Assembly (NCBI RefSeq): GCF_029223185.1
Contig: NZ_JARHUG010000002.1
Coordinates: forward strand, 124,001 to 188,000
Direction of reading: 5' to 3'
DNA length: 64,000 nt
Origin: Aliiglaciecola sp. CAU 1673
GTDB taxonomy: Bacteria > Pseudomonadota > Gammaproteobacteria > Enterobacterales > Alteromonadaceae
The first letter of the stretch is position 1, and each line of letters opens with the position of its first letter. The notes under the pieces are model-generated. The model saw only the letters and a program-made list of their open reading frames with translations, was not told the origin of the DNA and made no database searches. A program made the position numbers and the translations under genes. Below are positions 45,110 through 54,152 of the stretch, piece after piece.

Positions 45110-45128
45110 CGTTAACATAATTTTAACG
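45110..45128. promoter_or_regulatory. Inverted repeat CGTTAA-N7-TTAACG upstream of the 65-codon gene
   Basis: Perfect 6-bp arms with 7 bases between them, in an A+T-rich region 33 bases before the TATAAT box of the next gene. It has operator-like geometry. The binder is unknown; a chance occurrence is possible. Confidence 0.35.
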
Positions 45129-45160
45129 AATAAAAAACTGGTTCTTTTATATGCAAAATG

Positions 45161-45166
45161 TATAAT
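45161..45166 (+). promoter_or_regulatory. -10 box of the 65-codon gene
   Basis: A perfect TATAAT preceded by TG (ATGTATAAT), 39 bases before the ATG at 45205. No good -35 is present at 17 bases, so activity may depend on the upstream TG or an activator. Confidence 0.5.
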
Positions 45167-45204
45167 GCGCAGCCAGTTGTATCCCTGATGTTGTGAGGAC
45201 GCCA

Positions 45205-45402
45205 ATGTTTATTGCTCTGATTGTTTCCTTGTGCAGTGCCATATTCTTCTACGTAGAAGCTTTCAGAACAGGCCTTCGTGCCAAGCAGTGGGGAATGGCG
45301 GGCTTGGTCTTCGGGCCTTTAGTGTTGCCCCTTTTCAGCGTGCAACAACATATGGCGCTGCGTAAGGTAAGAGGCTTTGGGGCTGCTATTCTGAGGGCCT
45401 AA
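45205..45402 (+). CDS. Small membrane protein of unknown function (65 residues)
   Basis: The ATG at 45205 has GAGG 7 bases upstream; a GTG at 45193 in the same frame is less well placed. The first hydrophobic segment (about 2-17) reads as a transmembrane helix or signal anchor, and a second one spans about 29-46 (GMAGLVFGPLVLPLF). The basic stretch between them (RTGLRAKQW) suggests a cytoplasmic loop. I recognise no named family. It has its own -10 box and its own terminator, so it is a separate transcription unit. Confidence 0.7.
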   Translation: MFIALIVSLCSAIFFYVEAFRTGLRAKQWGMAGLVFGPLVLPLFSVQQHMALRKVRGFGAAILRA

Positions 45403-45414
45403 TCCTCAGGCAAC

Positions 45415-45442
45415 AAAAAAGAGAGCCATGGCTCTCTTTTTT
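45415..45442 (+). terminator. Palindromic terminator after the 65-codon gene
   Basis: A perfect 28-base palindrome, A6-GAGAGCC-AT-GGCTCTC-T6, followed by more T. It can serve both strands: the minus-strand 47-codon gene also ends close by, at 45475. Confidence 0.9.
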
Positions 45443-45474
45443 TCGAGATATTCAATTCCGTAAACGGTGTATGT

Positions 45475-45618
45475 TTAGGGGATCTTTATAGTCTTAGGCT
45501 TCCACATCTGAGTAGACTGGGTGTTATCTTTCACTGGTGTTTTGGCGCCATCAGCGGCTTTATCAGCAACGGGAGCTGCAGTGGTTAGTACTAGAGCCAT
45601 GGCGTATGCTTTTAACAT
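45475..45618 (-). CDS. Short secreted-type peptide gene (47 residues), unknown function
   Basis: An open frame of 47 codons plus TAA, with AAAGGAG upstream of the ATG at 45618. It opens with MLKAYAMALVLTTAAPVA, a plausible short signal peptide, then a small charged/polar part (ADKAADGAKTPVKDNTQ) and ends WKPKTIKIP. The ribosome binding site, an N-terminal signal-like start and a terminator just downstream support a real gene. It occupies the space between the 65-codon gene and the large GGDEF/EAL gene. I know no family for it. Confidence 0.6.
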   Translation of the reverse strand: MLKAYAMALVLTTAAPVADKAADGAKTPVKDNTQSTQMWKPKTIKIP

Positions 45619-45811
45619 TTTCGTTATTCTCCTTTAGGGTTAAGTCAAAGTGACAGTCAATTGACTATGCCTAATGGTTAATGCGAAGCCCGTGCCAACT
45701 TTATCTTTCTGAATTACTAAGGTTTTTTGACACATCAAACCAAGCCCCTTAATAAATCTGCATGGGCAGATAGTCTGACTATCCACCTACAAAGACTATT
45801 GAAAATCCAGG

Positions 45812-48800
45812 TTAGTGATTGCTTTGTTTAATAAGCTTAGATAAGTGACGGTTTTCATGTAGCAGACGGGTAAAGCGCTCTGCGCTAAGAGGCTTACTGT
45901 ACAAATAACCCTGAAGCATCTCACACTCATAGCGGCGTAAAATACTAAGCTGCTGTTCTTCTTCCACACCCTCTGCTACCACTTTTAGCCCCAGATTGTG
46001 GGCGATGGTAATAATGGCGCTGGTCATATGCCGGTCGACGGCGCTTGTCGCGATATCATCGATAAAGGCTTTATCAATTTTTAAGGTGTTGAGCGGGAAG
46101 CGCTTAAGGTAGGCGAGGGAAGAGTAGCCTGTACCAAAGTCATCCAGAGCCAAGTGAATTCCCATATCTCGTAGCCGCTGCATCATCTGCAGAGCCCGAT
46201 CAGGATTTTGCATTAGTGTTCCTTCGGTAATCTCACATTCCAGATGCAGTGGTGATAGACCCGCCCGGCGCAGAGCACGCTCTATACGCTGGTCCAAATC
46301 TGGTAGTTCAAATTGTCGCGCAGAGATATTGATAGCGACCCGACCGGTAAACAGGCCATCTTTGACCCAGCGCTGAGTATCTTCACAGGCCTTGCGCAGT
46401 ACGATTTCACCAATGTCGATAATTTGGCCGGTTTCTTCGGCAAGTGGAATAAATTGTGCCGGACTAACGATACCTTTTTCCGGATGTTCGAAGCGCACCA
46501 GCGCTTCCATGGAAACCAGCTGTCCAGAGGCAATATCCACTTTGGGCTGATAGTAGACGGTAAACAAATCCTCTTTAATGCCATGGCGAATGAGGTTTTC
46601 GATTTGCAACTGGCGCACGGCGTTTTGGTTCATCTCACCGCTAAAGAACTGATAACGGTTGCCACCGCTATTTTTAGCGAAGTACATCGCGGTATCGGCA
46701 TTTTTCAGAAGTTCCTGAGGACTGGCGCCATCTTCTGGGAAGAAAGTAATACCCAAGCTGCCACCGAGAACAAATTCCTGATGATTGATGGTGAAGGGGC
46801 GAGCCATTTCATCAAGAATGCGTTGGGCCAGATGAGTGACCTTATGGATATCCATCTTACCTTCAATCAATAAGCTGAATTCATCACCGCCCAGGCGGTA
46901 ACAAGTGGCATTGGCATCGGCAAATTTCTGCAGCCTGGCGGCAATTTGTTTGATCAACTGGTCACCGGTTTGGTGTCCCATTGAGTCGTTGATCTTCTTG
47001 AAGTTGTCCATGTCCATACAAAGCAAAGCATGGGGGGAGCCTTTGCGCACCAGGTTTTTATGGCTGGCCTGGAAAAACGAACGGTTGGGCAAGCCGGTCA
47101 GAGTATCGCTGTTGGCCAGTTGCAGCAGGTCTTTTTCGGTTTTTTTACGAGAAGTGATATCAGAAAAAACGCCCACATAATGAGTGGTGGCACCGTCCTC
47201 TCCGTGAATGGCATCGATATTCAAATCAATTTCATAGCGCTCACCCGTGCGCCGCATGGACTCTACTTCTCCGCTCCAATTACCCTTTTGTACCAGAGTC
47301 TTGCGGACCTCTTCGGTAAAAGCGGCGGGATACTGATGGAAGGTCAGATAACTTGCCAGCGCCTGCTCTTTGCTGTCGCCTGTGTACTTACAATAAGAAT
47401 TATTGACGGAAATGATCCTGAATTGAGTGTCTGTGATAAAGACACCATCAGAAATGGTCTCAATTGAGCGTTGGAATAGCCTCAGCTGTTCTTCTGCCTG
47501 CTTCAAGTGGCTGATATTTTTTAACGTTCCGGTCATCCTTGAAGGCTTCTTATGTTGGTTCCAGGCAACCACTTTGCCTCTGTCCAACACCCACAGCCAG
47601 TTACCGCGAAAATCCTTAACTCTGTAAGTACTCTCGAAGTGCTCGCTATCCCCTTGAAGGTGCTCTTCCAGAACCTGTCGTACACGCTGAAGGTCGACAG
47701 GATGAATATTGGATTCCAACTCCGTAAACACACGCAGGTTATCCTGGGGGAAATCCATAATGCCCCAAAGATTGGAACGGAAGACTTCGGCTTGGTTTAG
47801 GTCCCAATCCCAAAGCTCATCGCCACTCCCCCAGAGTGTAAGCTTTAAGCGCTCCTCACTATCTTTAACCTTCCGTTGAGTCAGCTTGCGCAGTTCATAT
47901 TGTCTAAACCAATAGCTCAGCACCAGAAAGCCTAATATGCCATATGCTACTAAGGCGTACTGATGCATCCATTTCGGAGGTGCAATTTTAAGAGTTACTT
48001 CCCCCGCATCAGACCAAGGGCCGTTGGATTCCCTTGCTTGAACCCTGAATTGATAGGTGCCAAAACCCAGGTTAGTAAATGTTGCTTGTCGCTGATTCGG
48101 ATCTGCTTCTAGCCATTGTTCAGACAAACCCAACAGTTGATATCGATATGCCAAGGTATCGGGGTTTCTCGGATTTATGACAGCAAAATTTAGCGAAAAG
48201 GGAGATGCATTATTGGGTAGATGTATTTCCTTAGACAGATAAACCGGCTTAGTCAATGGTGAATTTGCATCTTTGAAACTTACTTCCCGATTAAATATAC
48301 TTAACTTAGTCACCTTGGGGGAAGGGAGAGATTCATTTTTATTGTCCCGTACACTGCTCAATCGTGTTGGATTTATATAGTGAAACCCTTGTGTCCCACC
48401 GAAAAGAATATTGCCATCTTGTAGCACTAATCCTGCCGACTCGTTGAACTCATTGAAGTCTAATTGTTTTGGTGACACGTGATATAATACTTCTCCACTA
48501 TCAGCATCGACTTTATTAATGCCTCTAGATGTGGCAACCCAAAGATAGTCATCTTTTTTTAATAGAGTAAATATCGAGTTACTGGCCAAACCGATTTCAG
48601 TATTCACTTTTTTTGTGATTTCAAATGTTTCCATGTCAACTTTAAAAAGGCCGCTTCCTTGGCTGGCAATCCAATAGTAATCTTTGTGTTCTACAACCCC
48701 AATCGCACTTTTTAAATCATTGTGTTCACCATTGCTTGGGAATGTGACAGTTTGAAATGTCTTATCTAAGAGGTGATAAACTTGAAGTCTATCTTCAGCC

Positions 48801-50323
48801 AGCACCCATAAGTTTTTATGTGAGTCGAACAAGATTGGCCTGATATGCTGATTGTCCTTGCCGTCTACTTGAAAACTCTCATATTTCAAATTGTCGATAG
48901 ATATCCAAGAGATTCTTCCTGTAGAAGAAACCCATACTCGGTTATTCGAAATATAAATGCTGTCAACTACCTGATCCGGTATAAATTGCTTTATTTGGGT
49001 AAGGGTGTCGTCTTTGCCACGCTTGAACACCAAAACCCCTCGTTCCGTTGCCAGCCATAGTCTGCCATATCTATCAACATCTAGGTCCCAAGTGGACATA
49101 GGGAGAGCATTAATAAATTGCTTTATTGTTCCGCTATCGGGTGAAAATAGATTCAAATTACCTGATTGGGTGGCTATCCAAACTTTCTTATCTTGCGTTT
49201 CTGCAAATGCCCATACCAAGTTGTCAGAGAGAGAAGACTCTACACCAGGTATGCTGGCATACTGTTTCGAATATGAACTGTATTCAAGATACCTTTGAAT
49301 ATGTACTCCGCCGGCAAAACCGCCTGACCAAATGGTACCGTTTCTATCTTTGAAGAGTTTAAGAATGTAATGAGTTTTGAGGTTTACAGAGTTAATATTG
49401 TTCTTGCCAACATTAACTATCTCTGATGAATCATTTGAAAATATACTCAGACCTTCGGTTGTACCGATCCAAATTAATCCATTTCTGTCTACAATAATGC
49501 TGCTAACTGTATTTCCAACAATATCGCCATCGGCACTGCCAGAATATAAATGTTTTTGAAGCTCAAACTTGTCGCTAAGGATAAAGACCCCTTGCTCCGT
49601 CGCCAGCCAATAACTTCCATCAATTATTGCCAGGTCAAAAAGATAGGTGGCGGGGATGTTTATTGACCAAGGATTGTCTGAATTAAGGGCATGTAGCTTC
49701 TGAGATTTTTTATCAAATATGTCTATGCCATAACCATAACTACCAATCCACAAGTAGTCTTGGGTATCTAAAATAACACGTACTTCATTGAAAACATCTT
49801 TTCCATCAAGAGTAACGATGTTGAATTGGTCGCTAGCTTTATTATATGCGTATAAATGGGATTCATCTGCCACCCATATTTCCCCATTTAATCCCTGAGC
49901 AATTTCTCCAATAACAGGAGTTTTCAGATTGCTATTAGACGCTGCGTAACTAAAGAAACTGTCTGATTCTGGATTATATTTAGCTAATCCATTTTGAGTG
50001 CCAACCCAAAGTGCCCCCTGTGTATCAACAAATAACTTTCTTATCAGTTTGTCAGGTAATGTTTGTTGGTCTGTTTGCGAAGGTAGGTAGTGTTTAAATT
50101 CGTAACCATCAAACCGATTCAGTCCATCACCAGTCGCAAACCAGATAAAACCTTGAGAATCCTCAACTATATCTAAGACGGTACTTTGACTGAGGCCGTC
50201 TGCAACGGTGAGGTTTTCAAACTGGATGTTAGAAACATTAATGAAAGCGCGGCTGGAAAGGGGAAGGGCTGCCGATATCAGCAGTAACCCATAAACCGTC
50301 AGTTTGATCAGACTTTGAAGCAC
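45812..50323 (-). CDS. Two-component-type propeller sensor with PAS, GGDEF and EAL domains
   Basis: A 1503-residue protein with a GTG start (AAGGG upstream). A signal peptide (about 1-26) leads to a periplasmic region of about 14 beta-propeller repeats, each with a W-x-(A/G)-T-x-x-G-like closing (35-690), enough for two seven-bladed propellers, and then a Y_Y_Y domain (about 715-780). One transmembrane helix follows at about 786-806, then two PAS domains (about 835-930 and 945-1060), GGDEF at 1145-1149 and EAL at 1273-1275. Both catalytic motifs are intact. No RxxD inhibitory site precedes GGDEF. It probably makes or breaks c-di-GMP in response to a carbohydrate or other periplasmic ligand; the propeller type is best known from Bacteroidetes hybrid regulators. 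Confidence 0.92.
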   Translation of the reverse strand: MLQSLIKLTVYGLLLISAALPLSSRAFINVSNIQFENLTVADGLSQSTVLDIVEDSQGFIWFATGDGLNRFDGYEFKHYLPSQTDQQTLPDKLIRKLFVDTQGALWVGTQNGLAKYNPESDSFFSYAASNSNLKTPVIGEIAQGLNGEIWVADESHLYAYNKASDQFNIVTLDGKDVFNEVRVILDTQDYLWIGSYGYGIDIFDKKSQKLHALNSDNPWSINIPATYLFDLAIIDGSYWLATEQGVFILSDKFELQKHLYSGSADGDIVGNTVSSIIVDRNGLIWIGTTEGLSIFSNDSSEIVNVGKNNINSVNLKTHYILKLFKDRNGTIWSGGFAGGVHIQRYLEYSSYSKQYASIPGVESSLSDNLVWAFAETQDKKVWIATQSGNLNLFSPDSGTIKQFINALPMSTWDLDVDRYGRLWLATERGVLVFKRGKDDTLTQIKQFIPDQVVDSIYISNNRVWVSSTGRISWISIDNLKYESFQVDGKDNQHIRPILFDSHKNLWVLAEDRLQVYHLLDKTFQTVTFPSNGEHNDLKSAIGVVEHKDYYWIASQGSGLFKVDMETFEITKKVNTEIGLASNSIFTLLKKDDYLWVATSRGINKVDADSGEVLYHVSPKQLDFNEFNESAGLVLQDGNILFGGTQGFHYINPTRLSSVRDNKNESLPSPKVTKLSIFNREVSFKDANSPLTKPVYLSKEIHLPNNASPFSLNFAVINPRNPDTLAYRYQLLGLSEQWLEADPNQRQATFTNLGFGTYQFRVQARESNGPWSDAGEVTLKIAPPKWMHQYALVAYGILGFLVLSYWFRQYELRKLTQRKVKDSEERLKLTLWGSGDELWDWDLNQAEVFRSNLWGIMDFPQDNLRVFTELESNIHPVDLQRVRQVLEEHLQGDSEHFESTYRVKDFRGNWLWVLDRGKVVAWNQHKKPSRMTGTLKNISHLKQAEEQLRLFQRSIETISDGVFITDTQFRIISVNNSYCKYTGDSKEQALASYLTFHQYPAAFTEEVRKTLVQKGNWSGEVESMRRTGERYEIDLNIDAIHGEDGATTHYVGVFSDITSRKKTEKDLLQLANSDTLTGLPNRSFFQASHKNLVRKGSPHALLCMDMDNFKKINDSMGHQTGDQLIKQIAARLQKFADANATCYRLGGDEFSLLIEGKMDIHKVTHLAQRILDEMARPFTINHQEFVLGGSLGITFFPEDGASPQELLKNADTAMYFAKNSGGNRYQFFSGEMNQNAVRQLQIENLIRHGIKEDLFTVYYQPKVDIASGQLVSMEALVRFEHPEKGIVSPAQFIPLAEETGQIIDIGEIVLRKACEDTQRWVKDGLFTGRVAINISARQFELPDLDQRIERALRRAGLSPLHLECEITEGTLMQNPDRALQMMQRLRDMGIHLALDDFGTGYSSLAYLKRFPLNTLKIDKAFIDDIATSAVDRHMTSAIITIAHNLGLKVVAEGVEEEQQLSILRRYECEMLQGYLYSKPLSAERFTRLLHENRHLSKLIKQSNH

Positions 50324-50493
50324 GCACTACCCTTGCAGCCTTAGCCGCTTATTGTTGTTATCTGTTTTGGGGCTGTCACTGGCGTGACTTTGCCGTACTG
50401 CATCGCAAAGCTGGCGCGCCTTGCGGGGCAAGCAAGTAAGGTAAAATATGTGGCTGGGCAAGTCAAAGGGAATAAGGATAAATTCACATACTT

Positions 50494-53271
50494 TTATGTG
50501 AGAATTTTTGCCTTTGACTTAAAGGTAATCAAATCAAGAATCTCTAGTCTCGAGCCGTCTGCAGGCAAATTGTCCTTTTCGTCACTCACCAGCAGTAACT
50601 CACCAAAGTTATGTTCTTTAAGCATTTTTTGGCAGAAATTGAGGATGTCTTGGGGATACAAAGACATGACTTCCTCACATAACCGCTGTTGTTGGTCAAA
50701 CTGCCAGTCGCGGTTGCCGATTGCCAACCAGAGTCGCTGGCTGCGCATCGATAAACTGGTATCCTTGGCAAGCAGTTGCTTAGCGATACTCTGTTTGACA
50801 CTTTGCCAAGTCTGCTCGGGCAAAGCCGCCAGCATTTGCTGGCTGTGTTGCAAGAAGTCAAACAAGGCATCCTGCAACATTGATGCACTGGCGTTGGGAG
50901 ACTGCAGGTAGAAGCCTAATCCTGGATGCTGGTTGTAAGGCATGTAGCCGCTACCCACCAAGTAGCCCAATTGCTTTTCAGTTCTTAACTGATTAAAGAA
51001 CGGTGCAGCCAGAAGTTGTTCGGTCAGAATGCAGCTGGCAATACTTCTTACCGTTGTATCGGGTGCCTGAAAATATAAGAGTAGGGCGCTGTCCTCATGA
51101 TGACTTGGGACTTGGTGCAGATAGTTTTTGTCACCGCGATAGTCCAGTACTTGTCTGGGAATTGCATCCTTCAGGCGAGTTTCTACAGGCTGGAATGCGC
51201 TCAACTTTTTAACAAAGGGCGTAACGTAGTCCAGTGGCCAATCACCATAAGCGAAGGCTTCTAAGTGCAAAGATAGCAGCAACTGTTGTTGATAAATTTT
51301 CATGCTTCCGTAGTCAGCACTTTCAACCACAGGCAACATTTCTAATGGCGCGTGACTTAAAGGTTGTAGCAATACGGATAGACGTGTAAACAGCCGGTTG
51401 ATGGGTTTGTTTAACAGGCTGTTACGCAAGGCTTGAATTTGCTTCTGTTTAGCTTGTTCGAATTGTTTCTCGGTAAAGCTGAAATGCAAGACACGTTCTA
51501 GCATGTCGCTTGCCAGTTCAAACTGTTTTTCACTAAAACCACTGGTGTGCAGAGAGAATCCGCCCTGATGGGCATAGAAGTGAAAATTTAAACCTGCGAT
51601 CAATGCCTGATAGTATTCCTGGCTAAGTACTTCCTGAACCATGTTAGTCCAAATGCGTTTGTAACAGGCTACCTCGACCCCCTGTTCAACGGCTTTGCTG
51701 TCGAAGGAAAGATAAAGCTCTCCTTTGGGTTGTCTAAACTGGTGGTCTTGACCGAACCAGAAAGTGAAACCAGGCTCCTCCAATATTTTTCTTGGGATAG
51801 CATAGTGACCTTGGAGCGGTTGAGGCAGGGTACTGACACCAAGATAAGGGTTAGCAGTGGGTAGTTGCAGGGCCTTTATCTTACCAGGATTTAATAACCT
51901 TTTGAGCAAATTGCCGTTGAGTGGACTAATGCTGTAAGGGGCGTCATACCACTTGGCCAGGTGTTCAGTATCTTGCTCTGGCAGGATAAGTTTCACTCTC
52001 ATATTGAGTGGTGACATCATGCTAAGCAGATGCCGCACGCCCTCGGGAGAGAACTCCTGCACCAGGTATTCGCCGCAGAGTAAATATTCATCTGGATAGT
52101 CTAAAAGCTGCCCAGACAGGTGGTTCGCCAGCTCAATAGGTTTGGGCTTATCATGAAAGTCGAAGGCAAGTTGCCCAAATTTTTGCCGCTCCTCAAAACG
52201 CCACTGCTCGATACCTTTTTGCTTGATCAATTCCAAGCAACAAAACAGGCTCTCTAAAATCTCCTCTACATGCTCTGCTCCGGCGTCAGTGAGTTGCATG
52301 CTGACATTAAAATCTTTGAAGTTACGTCCCTGGATTCCACCGCCAGCACTTAAGCTAGTTACCCATCCCTTTTGCTTTAGGTAGCTGAGCAGGCTGCCTT
52401 CGCCCTCATCGCCGATGAGATGGCTTATCATGTTAAGAGGTTTACTTTTGAAGTAGGGTTGTATATCCGGCAGGGCAAAGGTAACGATAAGACGTTTGGC
52501 ACTTTTCAGCGGCACTATTTTTATCAAGGTGCCAAGCTGGTGAGGCAAATAAAGGGCTGGATTTTTTTCTGGCGTCAGCGCTGTACCACGGGGTATGGCC
52601 TCCAATTTATCTCTTGCCAGCGCTTCCAATGCATCCAAATCCGCCTCAGACACCAGGCAGGCTGTCATATTGCTGGCACCCATATAGCGGCAAAAGCTCT
52701 CTTGCAGCATCTCCTGTAACCTACCTGCACTGAATTGCTCAAAAATCTCTATGTTGCCCACAGAAAATTTACTGAACGGATGGTCTGGATTGCAGGTTTC
52801 TTTGTGAACTTGATACAGACGGCGTAAATCATCGCTGCGCTTCAGCTTGAATTCAGCGTCTATGGCTTGTACTTCTTTACTGATTAGCGCCGGATCAAAC
52901 AGCGGGGCGCGCAGCATGGCAGAAAAATGTGTTAAAGCCTGTTCAAAAGCCGCAGTAAAAACATCAAAATAGAAGCTGGATGTTTCGGTGCCGGTCCAAG
53001 CGTTAACATGGCCGCCATGATTGGCCAAAAAATCAGCCAGATGGTTAGGCTGCGGGAAGTCCTTACAGCCCAGGAAGAGCATGTGCTCTAATAAGTGTCC
53101 AAGGCCTTGGCAATGCTTAGGATCTTGGAAGTGACCAGCATTAACGGTGATAGATGCGGCCGACTTGGTGCAGTCCGGATCCTGAACCAGTAATAGCTTG
53201 AGACCATTGTTTAATGTCAGGAGCCGATATTGGCACTTATCATAGGTGCTGCGGATCACTAAATCGTCCAC
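50494..53271 (-). CDS. M16 family zinc peptidase (pitrilysin/insulinase type)
   Basis: A 925-residue protein. The inverted zinc motif H59-L-L-E62-H63 (HxxEH) is followed by the third ligand E140 in EVQAIDAEFK, and the R/Y pair of the C-terminal half is in the second domain pair. The length and four-domain form fit pitrilysin (E. coli PtrA). No signal peptide is present: the N-terminus (MDDLVIRSTYDKCQYRLL) is hydrophilic, unlike periplasmic E. coli protease III, so this one is probably cytoplasmic. It degrades peptides and small proteins. Confidence 0.88.
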   Translation of the reverse strand: MDDLVIRSTYDKCQYRLLTLNNGLKLLLVQDPDCTKSAASITVNAGHFQDPKHCQGLGHLLEHMLFLGCKDFPQPNHLADFLANHGGHVNAWTGTETSSFYFDVFTAAFEQALTHFSAMLRAPLFDPALISKEVQAIDAEFKLKRSDDLRRLYQVHKETCNPDHPFSKFSVGNIEIFEQFSAGRLQEMLQESFCRYMGASNMTACLVSEADLDALEALARDKLEAIPRGTALTPEKNPALYLPHQLGTLIKIVPLKSAKRLIVTFALPDIQPYFKSKPLNMISHLIGDEGEGSLLSYLKQKGWVTSLSAGGGIQGRNFKDFNVSMQLTDAGAEHVEEILESLFCCLELIKQKGIEQWRFEERQKFGQLAFDFHDKPKPIELANHLSGQLLDYPDEYLLCGEYLVQEFSPEGVRHLLSMMSPLNMRVKLILPEQDTEHLAKWYDAPYSISPLNGNLLKRLLNPGKIKALQLPTANPYLGVSTLPQPLQGHYAIPRKILEEPGFTFWFGQDHQFRQPKGELYLSFDSKAVEQGVEVACYKRIWTNMVQEVLSQEYYQALIAGLNFHFYAHQGGFSLHTSGFSEKQFELASDMLERVLHFSFTEKQFEQAKQKQIQALRNSLLNKPINRLFTRLSVLLQPLSHAPLEMLPVVESADYGSMKIYQQQLLLSLHLEAFAYGDWPLDYVTPFVKKLSAFQPVETRLKDAIPRQVLDYRGDKNYLHQVPSHHEDSALLLYFQAPDTTVRSIASCILTEQLLAAPFFNQLRTEKQLGYLVGSGYMPYNQHPGLGFYLQSPNASASMLQDALFDFLQHSQQMLAALPEQTWQSVKQSIAKQLLAKDTSLSMRSQRLWLAIGNRDWQFDQQQRLCEEVMSLYPQDILNFCQKMLKEHNFGELLLVSDEKDNLPADGSRLEILDLITFKSKAKILT

Positions 53272-53403
53272 TCTTCATCAAATATTAAAGAGTATAAAAA
53301 AGGATAACGTGACAAAAAGCAACTTGAGTCGCGTATATGTCAGTATTTGCTATAGTTGCGCTCCATTTTTTAGATGCCACACAGTGTTGGGAATTTTTTA
53401 ATC

Positions 53404-53871
53404 ATGCAGCTTTTTATCATGCGTCACGGCGAAGCGGAACATAATATGTTTCAGGACGCAGCCCGCAAGCTTACGCTTGTTGGTCAGGATGAGTCCCGCA
53501 AGGCTGGGGAATGGCTGCGCTCCAGAGTTCCGGAGCTGGATCTGGTTTTAGTTAGCCCCTACGTGAGGGCCAAGCAAACCTTGTCCGCAGTGACTCAAGG
53601 GGTGACTGTCGGTGAGACGGTGGAGACGTCGGAGATCACCCCAGGTGGTGAAGTAGTGAATTTCCATCAGTATCTTGACGCGCTATGTGCTGCGCGCATT
53701 AACTTGAACTCTGTTCTGCTAGTCAGCCATATGCCCTTCGTGAGTGCCTTGGTGGATGAACTTTGTGGCCATTTCTATTCACTGCTGTTTGCCACCGCTT
53801 CAGTCGTGCAGTTGGATTATGATCCAACCACCGGCCGCGCCTCGTTAACCCGGCAGTTCACCCCGGACTAA
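53404..53871 (+). CDS. sixA: Phosphohistidine phosphatase SixA
   Basis: A 155-residue protein from the ATG at 53404. The phosphohistidine motif R7-H8-G9 (MRHGEAE) is at the N-terminus, followed by SPYVRAKQTL and the second conserved histidine in VSHMPFVSAL. It is a histidine phosphatase of the RHG superfamily. In E. coli SixA dephosphorylates the ArcB Hpt domain and the nitrogen phosphotransferase protein NPr; here the partner is not shown, but several Hpt/CheA proteins are encoded in the window. The first ten codons of the longer frame lack a ribosome binding site. Confidence 0.92.
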   Translation: MQLFIMRHGEAEHNMFQDAARKLTLVGQDESRKAGEWLRSRVPELDLVLVSPYVRAKQTLSAVTQGVTVGETVETSEITPGGEVVNFHQYLDALCAARINLNSVLLVSHMPFVSALVDELCGHFYSLLFATASVVQLDYDPTTGRASLTRQFTPD

Positions 53872-53960
53872 CTGATCCGGGCAAATAAAACCTACAAATT
53901 TGCATTTTCTCCTTTAGCTTTATGCTCCGTTAACCGATAACAAGCTGGGAGGAAAGTTAA

Positions 53961-54152
53961 ATGCCGACAAAATCACTGCCAGCTCACTTACAACAAGTGC
54001 TGGAGAATCATGTTGCTCAGTCTGACATTGCTCATGATGAAGAGCTGGAAGCGATTTTTCAGCGCTTAAGAAAACTCAATGACAGTGTCGAAAAGATTAA
54101 GCAGACGATCAAAATGCGCCGCACACAGGTGACGGAATCGGGCCATCGCTAA
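53961..54152 (+). CDS. Small helical protein of unknown function (63 residues)
   Basis: A 63-residue protein with a strong site (GGGAGGAAAG) before the ATG. It is hydrophilic and helical: LPAHLQQVLENHVAQ and AIFQRLRKLNDSVEKIKQT have heptad-like hydrophobic positions, suggesting a coiled coil or a small partner protein. No family is recognised. It lies 89 bases after sixA, with no terminator seen, so it may be co-transcribed. Its stop abuts the convergent yfjD gene. Confidence 0.68.
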   Translation: MPTKSLPAHLQQVLENHVAQSDIAHDEELEAIFQRLRKLNDSVEKIKQTIKMRRTQVTESGHR

